Positions 8,629-16,109 of a stretch of 64,000 nt of DNA are shown in pieces; the stretch's first letter is position 1; each line of letters starts with the position of its first letter. The notes below the pieces were generated by a model. The model was not told the origin of the DNA. It was given only the letters and a program-made list of their open reading frames with translations, and searched no databases. The stretch comes from Aquimarina spinulae (GTDB taxonomy: Bacteria > Bacteroidota > Bacteroidia > Flavobacteriales > Flavobacteriaceae): the NCBI RefSeq assembly GCF_943373825.1, contig NZ_CALSBP010000001.1, positions 248,001-312,000 of the forward strand, written 5' to 3'. The translations under genes were made by a program, and so were the position numbers.

Positions 8629-9405
8629 CTACAACCCATCAATACTGGTCGAGTAATTCTCCATTTCTGCTTCCCAATCTTTATAGAAAACTGCATGTTT
8701 GTTTTTCATCATTAACCTCATTTTTTCTTTTACGGCTTGTTGTATTTGCTGAGGCAATCCATAGAATTTTTGACTGATTTTGGTTAACCTTCCATCATAA
8801 TCACTATTCTGATGTCTAATGGTTACTCTTCTTTTATTATGATAGATAATAATCTTTACTCTGCCATCTGTATACCCATCTTGACCCATAGTACCATAAG
8901 TCAATATAAGATCTGCCAGGCCATCCTTGTCTATATCAGATATTTCTGAGTATGTATTCCAAAACCCAATCGATGATTCCCAGTCTTTGTCTATGTCATC
9001 TTTTAGAGCAGACCTTTTTTTAAACTTATTACTTTTATAAGAGAGGTTGAGTACTTTTATCTGGTTATACAAGGAGTCATTTTTTTCATCTGTTTCTTTG
9101 AAACGTTCTGATAATAATAGATAGTTTTCTCCAGAATCATCTTTATATGAATATGCCTGGTGAACAGGGTATTCAATGCCTAACTGCCTTTTTATTCTTT
9201 TGGTAAAAGTAGATACGATTTCCTTATTAGAAAGCTTACGGGCAATTTGGGGATCATATGAAATAGAATCAGATCTTTTAAGCTCTACTTTGATGGTAGA
9301 ATCCTCTTTTGTTGCTTGTTGCTCTGTATTGTTATTGGAATCTTTTGTTTGTTTTCCACAAGAAAATAAGCTAACAATTACGATAAAAAATAGAAATTTG
9401 TTCAT
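8629..9405 (-). CDS. Lipoprotein with calcium-loop-like DxDxDG motif
   Basis: A 258-residue protein with signal peptide and lipobox LFSC ending at Cys16. After a Ser/Thr/Glu-rich spacer, the second half contains DIDKDGLADLILTYG, like the Asp-rich loop of VCBS/FG-GAP or EF-hand repeats, then a basic helical C-terminus (KEKMRLMMKNKH). No enzyme motif is visible. Probably exported and outer-membrane anchored. Not recognised beyond this; it marks the left edge of the accessory stretch between EEP and wbqC. Confidence 0.7.
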   Translation of the reverse strand: MNKFLFFIVIVSLFSCGKQTKDSNNNTEQQATKEDSTIKVELKRSDSISYDPQIARKLSNKEIVSTFTKRIKRQLGIEYPVHQAYSYKDDSGENYLLLSERFKETDEKNDSLYNQIKVLNLSYKSNKFKKRSALKDDIDKDWESSIGFWNTYSEISDIDKDGLADLILTYGTMGQDGYTDGRVKIIIYHNKRRVTIRHQNSDYDGRLTKISQKFYGLPQQIQQAVKEKMRLMMKNKHAVFYKDWEAEMENYSTSIDGL

Positions 9406-9495
9406 AGAAAAAAATAGATTAAAAGCAGTTTATTAGCACCAGTTCTATACTAAATGTAATCAATATTTTCTAAAATGGAATGTATAAGCTATTTT

Positions 9496-9804
9496 TTACA
9501 TCATCCGGCAATCAAGCAGATCTGTAAGAATATGCCATAGCAGAGCTAATCCGATAATTCTCGTTTTAGGAAAAAATAACATAATTCCATATGCCGTAAT
9601 AGCATAATAACTATGTAAAGGATGGAATCCAATACTGCACCGATTAGGGTCAAAAATTTGATCGGCTAAAATATGATCGATATCGATTAGCATAGCTGCG
9701 ATAAACAGAAAATAAACCCTCTTCCATTGTTTGGGAAAGAAGAGTAATGCGATTAGTAAAGGGAGTATGAGATGAAAGCCGTAATGTATTATAGGTCGAA
9801 TCAT
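9496..9804 (-). CDS. DUF6122-type membrane protein (YdjM-like metal-site pattern)
   Basis: A 102-residue polytopic protein from the ATG at 9802-9804; a TTG three codons upstream is less likely. Conserved polar residues sit in hydrophobic segments: His7/His11, DIDH at 41-44, HPLH at 61-64, and HILTD at 91-95. This His/Asp spacing resembles the membrane-bound metal-dependent hydrolase (YdjM/DUF457) class, and the protein matches what is called DUF6122 in Flavobacteria. Hydrolase activity is unproven. Monocistronic by spacing (82 bases after the SGNH gene). Confidence 0.7.
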   Translation of the reverse strand: MIRPIIHYGFHLILPLLIALLFFPKQWKRVYFLFIAAMLIDIDHILADQIFDPNRCSIGFHPLHSYYAITAYGIMLFFPKTRIIGLALLWHILTDLLDCRMM

Positions 9805-9886
9805 ATTAGTCAATTTAACTATTTAAAGAGAAGTAAATCCATAAATTCATAAAAGTACTTTTAATGAGGTATTACTTATAAATAGG

Positions 9887-10840
9887 TTATTGCTTTTTTA
9901 GAAAAAAAGAACTTTCTATAAGATGAGAAAGTAAGTTAGTATATTTTTTTGCTCCTAAACTATTTAAATGGTTCTCATCTGATAAATATTTGGAGTTAAC
10001 CATACTATCTAAAAAAGACTTAGAATATTTTATTTTCAAACTGTCTGGTAGTGAATGGTATAACGGAATTACAATGTTTTTTTCCTTTTCGTTTCTATAT
10101 GTAATGGGTAAAAAGAAAATTATTTTGGAATTATTCTCACTACTTAGTTCTAATAAATAATTAATATAATTTTGGTAAGAGGTTAAATTCTTGTTTTTTG
10201 TTGAAGGAGAATTAATTTCTTCATAGGAGATAAAAGGAGATGTTGAATTAAAGTTACTTTTATTTAAAGAAATAAACCCCATTTCTTTTATATTCTCTTT
10301 ATCATCATCATTTTGACTAAGCATTCTTTTTACATCTTCTTTCACTGAAATTTTTTTAAAAAAGAGGTAATTTAATATATTAAGTTTAAGTAATAATCTT
10401 TTTCGGAAACTTTCATTTTTAGCCAATTTATCAATGGTTTTTAGGATATTAATATTTGCTTCCTTAGAAAATTTAATAAAACCACTAGGTAATTCTTGCT
10501 TTAATGGTGATAATTCAATAAATAATACTTTTGAAGTTTTTTCTTTCATCAAGAAATCAGCTAGGATACAATTGCTTAAAAAAGTTGAACCATTAATTCC
10601 TAAATTGTTTATATTTCTATTACCAAAATGTTCTTTAAGTATTTTTGGATTAATGCTTTGTTGTACTCTACTAGAACCAATAAAATGATATGAAATTCCC
10701 TTGATATTGGATATTTCATTTGCAATACTGGCAAAATAGTTAGTATCACTATAAAAGGTGTCTTTTTTTAACAATAGTATTGTAGACAATACTATTGTTC
10801 CTAAAGTAATTAGTTTTATAATGGTTTTTTTAGTTTTCAT
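9887..10840 (-). CDS. DltD/AlgX-like SGNH acyltransferase-type protein (MBOAT partner)
   Basis: A 317-residue protein with an N-terminal signal anchor (about residues 7-24) and an extracytoplasmic SGNH-like domain. Block I is IGSSRVQQSI with the nucleophile candidate at Ser56/Ser57, the Gly/Asn blocks lie in NLGINGS near 79-85, and block V is SDENHLN with Asp288 and His291. This pattern is that of DltD and related proteins paired with MBOAT acyltransferases, which complete O-acylation of a surface polymer outside the membrane. It follows the MBOAT gene by 10 bases, so the two are surely one operon. Base composition is very AT-rich (11 G/C in the 60-base line at 10141). Acceptor unknown. Confidence 0.75.
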   Translation of the reverse strand: MKTKKTIIKLITLGTIVLSTILLLKKDTFYSDTNYFASIANEISNIKGISYHFIGSSRVQQSINPKILKEHFGNRNINNLGINGSTFLSNCILADFLMKEKTSKVLFIELSPLKQELPSGFIKFSKEANINILKTIDKLAKNESFRKRLLLKLNILNYLFFKKISVKEDVKRMLSQNDDDKENIKEMGFISLNKSNFNSTSPFISYEEINSPSTKNKNLTSYQNYINYLLELSSENNSKIIFFLPITYRNEKEKNIVIPLYHSLPDSLKIKYSKSFLDSMVNSKYLSDENHLNSLGAKKYTNLLSHLIESSFFLKKQ

Positions 10841-10850
10841 ACGATGTATA

Positions 10851-12236
10851 TCAAAAAAGGGTATAATAATTGTCTACTCCTGCATTTAAGCTAAAAACTA
10901 AAATTATCAGGGTAAGTTTGATATAAATAAACCAACGATTAAATAAAGGTTTACTTTGTAAATACTCATCAAACCTCTTGTTTTCTGCTTTACTATAATG
11001 ATAATCCATGATGATGAAAGCAAAGATTATTATTGCTATATTGTTTGTTTGCCGGTAAATGATTTCTTTTGGAATGGATGCAGAATTTATAAAAATTGTC
11101 TTAATTAGATACATCAAATCTGGAGAAATAAATATTAATGCGAGAATACATGAAAATAATAGGTGGTAAATATATCCAGTGACTTTTCTTACTTTGGGAT
11201 ATGGTAATTTTTGCAAGTTTACTTTTTTTTCAAGTATAATCCATAATCCATTGCAAATCCCCCATATTAATAAGGTAAGAGTAAATTCATGCCATAAGGC
11301 AATTAGTATGAAAGTGATTAGTAGTAATAGATATGTGTATTTTCTTTTTTTATCATATTTTGCTAGTATAAAGAAAAAATAATCTCTAAACCATTCATTT
11401 AGCGTGATGTGCCACCCTCTCCAGAATTGCTGTCTTGAAGAAGAAAAATATACACGATTACGAAAATTATCTTTAAGTTGAATACCAAAAATTTGAGAGA
11501 TACCTTGAAAAAAATCAATAAATGAACTAAAATTACAATAGAGATAGAAAAAGAAAAGCAATCCCAAAATTAAATAGTAGGGACCACTAATTTCTGAGTT
11601 CGATAATACATTTATTAAAATAAATATTCTTTGGGCAATAACCATATTTTTAAACAAACCCCAGAGTATTAATCGCATTCCTTTTGAAATAGAAGTATCC
11701 GAAATAGAAATGTTTTTAAATTGCGGGATTAGATATTTAGCCCTATGTAATGGCCCAGAAAATATGGTTGGGAAATAGATTAAGTATAACAGGACTAAAA
11801 AAAAGCTTTTTTCTGGTTTAATGTATTTTCTTTTGATGTCTATCAAATAACTTATTCCATTAAAAGTGAAATAAGAAAGACCAATTATTTGAAATAAGGA
11901 TGACCATCTAAGTACTTCTAAAATTTGAAAATCTTTAGAAGTATAATTTTCAAAATGAAAACCTGTGCCAGTTATTTTGTATATAATTAAGGGGATTAAT
12001 ATACAAAACACTCCTAATCTAATTTTTGAAAGATTACGGTGTATTACAAAACCTAATCTAAATATAATATAGGCAAGCAATATTAAAAACAACATTTTAT
12101 AACCAACTAATATGTAGTAAAAGCCTAAACTTGTTATCAAAAGAGCTTTCCATTTATTTTCTTTTTTGAATAAAGCTAGAAGAACTATAGAACAGGCAAT
12201 ATATAAAATGATTAGTAGTAAATTAAACTCTACCAT
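10851..12236 (-). CDS. MBOAT family O-acyltransferase (AlgI/DltB-like)
   Basis: A 461-residue polytopic protein. The MBOAT core is clear: FPTIFSGPLHRAKYLIPQF (155-173), FWRGWHITLNEWFRDYFF (271-288) with His276, and ALWHEF with His316, the 40-residue spacing expected for the two conserved histidines of DltB/AlgI. The usual LWHG reads LWHE here. MBOAT proteins move an acyl group from a cytoplasmic donor (CoA or carrier protein) across the membrane. The neighbouring acyl carrier protein favours a carrier-protein donor as in DltB. It lies 78 bases after the P450 gene with no terminator between them, and 10 bases before the SGNH gene. Confidence 0.88.
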   Translation of the reverse strand: MVEFNLLLIILYIACSIVLLALFKKENKWKALLITSLGFYYILVGYKMLFLILLAYIIFRLGFVIHRNLSKIRLGVFCILIPLIIYKITGTGFHFENYTSKDFQILEVLRWSSLFQIIGLSYFTFNGISYLIDIKRKYIKPEKSFFLVLLYLIYFPTIFSGPLHRAKYLIPQFKNISISDTSISKGMRLILWGLFKNMVIAQRIFILINVLSNSEISGPYYLILGLLFFFYLYCNFSSFIDFFQGISQIFGIQLKDNFRNRVYFSSSRQQFWRGWHITLNEWFRDYFFFILAKYDKKRKYTYLLLLITFILIALWHEFTLTLLIWGICNGLWIILEKKVNLQKLPYPKVRKVTGYIYHLLFSCILALIFISPDLMYLIKTIFINSASIPKEIIYRQTNNIAIIIFAFIIMDYHYSKAENKRFDEYLQSKPLFNRWFIYIKLTLIILVFSLNAGVDNYYTLF

Positions 12237-12314
12237 TTAGTGTGTTTTCTAAAAATATTAGGATATATTTTGATGCTTACGTTTTGCATATGTACAAGAA
12301 TATTATAGTTTATC

Positions 12315-13508
12315 TTATTTCAATTTTATTGATAAAGAACTTGCAGTTCGCATAAAAATTTGTCTTGCCCACTTTGTTGATTGAGTATCGTCTATTGTAA
12401 AATCTTTCAAAAAACTAATCATAGGTTTTAGACAATACCTCATTTCTTGTCGTGATATCTGCGCTCCCAAACAAAAGTGATTTCCACCACCAAAAGCCAA
12501 ATGTTCATTTGGAGTTCTATTGGGGGTTATCTTATCTGGGTCTGTGAAATTTTCTGGATCACGATTTGCACTAGCTAAGCACAGGTATAATTTTGATTTA
12601 GCAGGGATAACGATATCATTGTATTCTATAACTTCATTGTTTACTCTTACAGTATATTGTAGCGGAGAGGAAAACCTGAATAATTCTTCAATCAAAAGGT
12701 TTAACTCTCTAGTGTCATTATGTAATACATAATTTATTAATTTTTGATCCCTTAGTATTTCAAATAAAGCCATAGTAAGGTTGTCTTTTGAGGTTTCAAA
12801 AGCAGCCATTACAGAAATAGCCATAATTGAATAGATATCTTCATCTGTATATTCTATATCTAATTTATTAGCAAAAAACCTAATATTCTCTTTGTATTTT
12901 GAGTCATGAAAAATGTCTTTACCCCATAAAAACCACGAATTAATTTCTTTATATATTTGTTTCGGAATAAATAAATCCTGACTTCTAGCAAGCATATTTG
13001 AGTATTTTTTAATGCTCTCAAAACTTTCAAAATCTTTAATGCCAAAAAGTTTTTCGGTAATTAAAAAAATAAAATATGCACAATACTCTACCAAATCAAT
13101 AGTAATTGAATTTTTGTAATGATCATTTAAGATGGCAAGAGACTCTTTTATAACTTGATTTAACTCAAATTCTTTTAATGATTTACCCATTACAGCTCTT
13201 AAGTTTTTATGTTCATCACCATTTAAATACATAGGCCACTTTTGAGTTCCTTTTGACAAATATGGACATGTACTTGTGTTTTTAAATATGTAAGGCTCTT
13301 TCGTTTGTAGATATGAACTAAGCTCAGATACACTAAAATCATTTGAACGAAGAATTTTGCTAACATCTTTATACTTGAAAAATATAAATTCGTTATGCAC
13401 TCCTTTATGAATCGGGTTTTCTTCTCTACATTGCTTTAGGTGGGGGTATGGATTATCAAAATATCCCTTAGTGTATGGATTCCAAATTATTTTTGATTCT
13501 CGACCCAT
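12315..13508 (-). CDS. Cytochrome P450
   Basis: A 397-residue soluble bacterial-type P450. Signatures: C-helix NGDEHKNLR (97-104), I-helix AAFETS (235-240) with the acid-alcohol pair Glu238-Thr239, ExxR at Glu275-Arg278, and the heme loop FGGGNHFCLG with axial Cys346. All residues needed for oxygen activation are present. The start ATG (13506-13508) lies inside the acyl carrier protein gene, overlapping by 22 bases, which implies translational coupling and suggests that the P450 acts on a carrier-bound substrate, as known for P450BioI or aminoacyl-carrier hydroxylases. No ferredoxin or reductase gene is near. Substrate unknown. Confidence 0.93.
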   Translation of the reverse strand: MGRESKIIWNPYTKGYFDNPYPHLKQCREENPIHKGVHNEFIFFKYKDVSKILRSNDFSVSELSSYLQTKEPYIFKNTSTCPYLSKGTQKWPMYLNGDEHKNLRAVMGKSLKEFELNQVIKESLAILNDHYKNSITIDLVEYCAYFIFLITEKLFGIKDFESFESIKKYSNMLARSQDLFIPKQIYKEINSWFLWGKDIFHDSKYKENIRFFANKLDIEYTDEDIYSIMAISVMAAFETSKDNLTMALFEILRDQKLINYVLHNDTRELNLLIEELFRFSSPLQYTVRVNNEVIEYNDIVIPAKSKLYLCLASANRDPENFTDPDKITPNRTPNEHLAFGGGNHFCLGAQISRQEMRYCLKPMISFLKDFTIDDTQSTKWARQIFMRTASSLSIKLK

Positions 13509-13717
13509 GTAACAAGCTTGTTAATTGTATTGTATTCAGAAAAAAGGGTTGGGTCAATTTCTCCTATATTCAGTTTTGATTCTAAATCAAAAGCCAAGGT
13601 TAAAATAGATAGAGAATCCATATTGAAGTTAATAAATTCTAGGTCACAAGATATCTCGTTGATAGGTAATTCAGTTTCTTCAGCGATTTTTTCCTGAAGC
13701 CATAATTTTATATTCAT
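13487..13717 (-). CDS. Acyl/peptidyl carrier protein
   Basis: A 76-residue carrier protein with the phosphopantetheine site MDSLSIL at 33-39, Ser35 being the attachment residue, in a four-helix acidic fold of normal length. It is not the housekeeping AcpP: the sequence is divergent and it is the first gene of an operon with P450, MBOAT and SGNH genes. Its role is likely that of DltC, holding an activated acyl or aminoacyl group for the partner enzymes. No adenylation domain or phosphopantetheinyl transferase is encoded nearby, so loading must rely on an unlinked enzyme. Confidence 0.85.
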   Translation of the reverse strand: MNIKLWLQEKIAEETELPINEISCDLEFINFNMDSLSILTLAFDLESKLNIGEIDPTLFSEYNTINKLVTWVENQK

Positions 13718-13743
13718 ATTGTAGTTTGATGTTTTTTGGTCGG

Positions 13744-13751
13744 CAAATATA
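13744..13751 (-). promoter_or_regulatory. -7 promoter box of the ACP-P450-MBOAT-SGNH operon
   Basis: On the minus strand the bases read TATATTTG, an exact match to the Bacteroidota TAnnTTTG box, 26 bases upstream of the ACP start codon. An identical TATATTTG lies 37 bases further upstream at 13781-13788. No clear TTG -33 element is at the expected distance, so which of the two is used is open. Confidence 0.45.
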
Positions 13752-13895
13752 GATTAAGAAATTCTAGATATTAAAATAACCAAATATAATTTGTCTTGTA
13801 GAAAAAAACTGTAATTATATTCTAAAATATAATAGTAAATACAATGGCTTCATGAGTAGTCTTTTTTTAGAATCACATATTAAATAACTTTTTAG

Positions 13896-14048
13896 ATGTA
13901 TTTAAAAAAAGCGTTTATGTGGTACATTTTGCCTCCTATCATCTCGAGCATTTCAACTTTGCTTAATACAGATTCTATCGAGAAGTTATTACTGCAAAAT
14001 ACTATCATTGATGTATTGTTTAATGTGTTAATCATCAGTAAAATTTGA
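13896..14048 (+). CDS. Possible 50-residue hydrophobic peptide
   Basis: ATG at 13896 to TGA at 14046-14048. The product begins MYLKKAFMWYILPP, is hydrophobic with a few charged residues and could be a single-pass membrane peptide. There is no recognisable domain and no clear promoter box or ribosome site. In such AT-rich DNA a frame of this size can arise by chance, so this is only a candidate. Confidence 0.22.
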   Translation: MYLKKAFMWYILPPIISSISTLLNTDSIEKLLLQNTIIDVLFNVLIISKI

Positions 14049-14348
14049 TATAAAATGCGTAGTAGTCTCAAGTGAAATTTGAAAAAACGTGTGTTTTATT
14101 CGGAAATTAACACAAAAATAACGTTTGTCAGAATCTTCTTCGGAATATGATAAAATTTGAAATAGAAGCATAATTGTGAAATATAATATTTTATATGTTT
14201 GGCTGTGTTGTTTACAATTATTTAACATATTAATAATGTAAATAATGTGTTGTAACCGAATTTATTGAATAATCATATTTTTTTAACACGATGATTTAAT
14301 TGACTATTTGCTAAGACATTTATTTCGATTAAATCAAAAACTCAGCTT

Positions 14349-15266
14349 ATGATGAAAACTATTTTAAAAACAATAATCTTTTGCGCCATCATGGGCGTAA
14401 CTTTTATTTCTTGCGAAGAGAAAGAAGATCAAATTGCTACTAATGAAGATCAAAATTTAATTGCTTTTGAGCTTGATGATAAAAATCTTATCGGAGCCGC
14501 TGCTGTAACACCATTTAATACAGGGTATTATGGGCCATATCAAAGTTATAAAATGCCACAAGGGCAAGAATTTATCGAATGGTCGGTAACAAATCTAAAA
14601 TGGTTTTTTGGTGTAAATCCAACGGTTTATAATTGGCAGGGAGCAAACACTAACAATATGTATGCGTATTCTAATCCAATGCGAGTATTTATAGGAGAAA
14701 CCTGGTGGAACAGTATGCTTAATAACTACGATGCTTATACTGCAAAATCAATAATTGCACATGAGTTTGGTCATATTTTGCAATTCAGTAATAATTGGTA
14801 CTGGGCAAGCGGTAAGAATAAAGAAATAGGAGCAGATTTTTTTGCAGGATATTGGCTAGCAAGTGATGTAGGGCAGGCAATTACCTGGTCGCAAGCTTCT
14901 AATGCATTTACGAATTTTTATAATATAGGTAGCCCTGCAGGCGGTTCTCACGGATCAAAAACAGAAAGACAAGCTGCTGCGAAATTAGGATTCTATACAG
15001 GGTATTATGCTAACTCTAAAGGGTTTTTAGGATGGGATAAAGTATATAATCTTTTATCAAGATATTGGTATCTCATAGGACAAGGAAATTATTATTATGA
15101 TATTAGTGGGTACAAGACTCAACATCCAGAATTATATAAGGGATTATCAGAACAAGAAGAAGATTTTATGAATCATCTAATGTCTCATTTTAATGAAATT
15201 CAAAAGATTGCTAAGGGAGAAGGAACTAGCAAAGAATATAAAAAGTTCGTAGAAACAACTAAATAA
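14349..15266 (+). CDS. Putative zinc metalloprotease lipoprotein
   Basis: A 305-residue protein with a signal peptide and lipobox FISC ending at Cys22. The mature part has HEFGH at 138-142 and EIGAD at 159-163, the pattern of a zincin with a downstream Glu/Asp ligand, and a later HGSKTERQAAAKLGF segment similar to one seen in YpfJ-type neutral zinc metallopeptidases. Likely a lipid-anchored extracytoplasmic peptidase; the peptidase subfamily is not certain. It stands alone between two long non-coding gaps and is followed by a hairpin at 15274-15309. Confidence 0.75.
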   Translation: MMKTILKTIIFCAIMGVTFISCEEKEDQIATNEDQNLIAFELDDKNLIGAAAVTPFNTGYYGPYQSYKMPQGQEFIEWSVTNLKWFFGVNPTVYNWQGANTNNMYAYSNPMRVFIGETWWNSMLNNYDAYTAKSIIAHEFGHILQFSNNWYWASGKNKEIGADFFAGYWLASDVGQAITWSQASNAFTNFYNIGSPAGGSHGSKTERQAAAKLGFYTGYYANSKGFLGWDKVYNLLSRYWYLIGQGNYYYDISGYKTQHPELYKGLSEQEEDFMNHLMSHFNEIQKIAKGEGTSKEYKKFVETTK

Positions 15267-15273
15267 TATTGAT

Positions 15274-15309
15274 AAACCTTACATGTCGTCTTAGAGGCCT
15301 GTGAGGTTT
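15274..15309 (+). terminator. Hairpin after the metalloprotease gene
   Basis: AAACCTTACA (15274-15283) pairs with TGTGAGGTTT (15300-15309) with one G-U pair and a 16-base loop. The T tail is short, so this is a moderate terminator candidate just after the stop at 15266. Confidence 0.45.
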
Positions 15310-15462
15310 TATATGAAATTACTAAAAGTTACTTCTGATTATAATCCTTGCATTACATATGCGAGGATTATTCATTTTATGCCATGCAAAAACGTAATTG
15401 TCCTTATCAGGTATAGAATCTCTTACGTCTTACGAATCTATCCGGCTCTAGGGTATCGCGTA

Positions 15463-16092
15463 TTATCGATTAAAAATAGATTGATGCTCCAGATAGGTTA
15501 GGGCATTGGTCCCTTCGTTAAATATCAAATCCAAAATAGAAAGGTTAGGAATAAAACCATGTTTATCTTCAAAAACCTGGATGTATGGCTGAAGAGCGTC
15601 CGATTTTTCTTTTTTTGCATTCACCAGACTTCGCAAATCAGTAGTTTCTTTGGGATCTTTGTCGTATGTAGTAGTTTTAGAAAAAGAAGTGTCTAATTGA
15701 AGACAGTCTAGTACGACTTGCATACATTCATAATTAAAATCCAGAAGAAATTCTCTGGGCTTTTCAAATAAATGAACAAATTCATCTTCATAATACTCGA
15801 AAAACGGTGAAGTTCTGTAAGCGCTTTCAAGAGATTTCCAATGCAGTGTTTGCCACTGAAAATCGTTCTCTATGCGAACATCTCTATATAATTTCCTTTC
15901 TTGCTTTTGACTATGTTTAATAGGAATAGATAATAAAAGCTTACCATTTGCTCCATAGACATAAGTACGATTACGATAGGTTTGTTTTTGATAATTATCT
16001 TCATTTTCAAAAACAACAGTATCAGATTGGGCTACAGCTATATATTGTAGTATAGATCCAAAATACGTAGGATGGAGTAGAGATGTTTTCAA
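15463..16092 (-). CDS. WbqC family protein
   Basis: A 209-residue protein beginning LLHPTYFGSILQYIAVAQ and continuing EDNYQKQTYRNR, the typical N-terminus of WbqC-like proteins. The family is named after a polysaccharide-cluster gene, but its biochemical role is not established. The start is a TTG at 16090-16092; no in-frame ATG or GTG exists between it and the lepB end. It is the last gene of the parA-parB-DUF5683-dapB-lepB-wbqC operon (17-base gap after lepB). Confidence 0.85.
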   Translation of the reverse strand: MKTSLLHPTYFGSILQYIAVAQSDTVVFENEDNYQKQTYRNRTYVYGANGKLLLSIPIKHSQKQERKLYRDVRIENDFQWQTLHWKSLESAYRTSPFFEYYEDEFVHLFEKPREFLLDFNYECMQVVLDCLQLDTSFSKTTTYDKDPKETTDLRSLVNAKKEKSDALQPYIQVFEDKHGFIPNLSILDLIFNEGTNALTYLEHQSIFNR

Positions 16093-16109
16093 TTTTATAC
16101 TACTGAGTG

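Larger units (their letters stand above)
13718..14348. other. Long AT-rich intergenic region between ACP operon and metalloprotease
   Basis: About 630 bases separate the divergent ACP operon and the metalloprotease gene. It holds the two TATATTTG boxes at 13744 and 13781 and one possible 50-codon ORF (13896-14048, plus strand). A 66-codon minus-strand frame at 14028-14228 has no protein-like features. I see no repeat or terminator. Confidence 0.6.

Noticed and set aside
9850..9863. TAAAAGTACTTTTA palindrome after the SGNH gene
   Set aside because: 14 bases with no loop and no U tail; too weak for a terminator and common in AT-rich DNA.
14028..14228. 66-codon minus-strand frame in the gap before the metalloprotease
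   Set aside because: No domain, no start context, odd composition; likely chance in AT-rich DNA.
15301..15501. 66-codon plus-strand frame after the metalloprotease
   Set aside because: Starts inside or just after the terminator hairpin and runs into the wbqC end; not protein-like.
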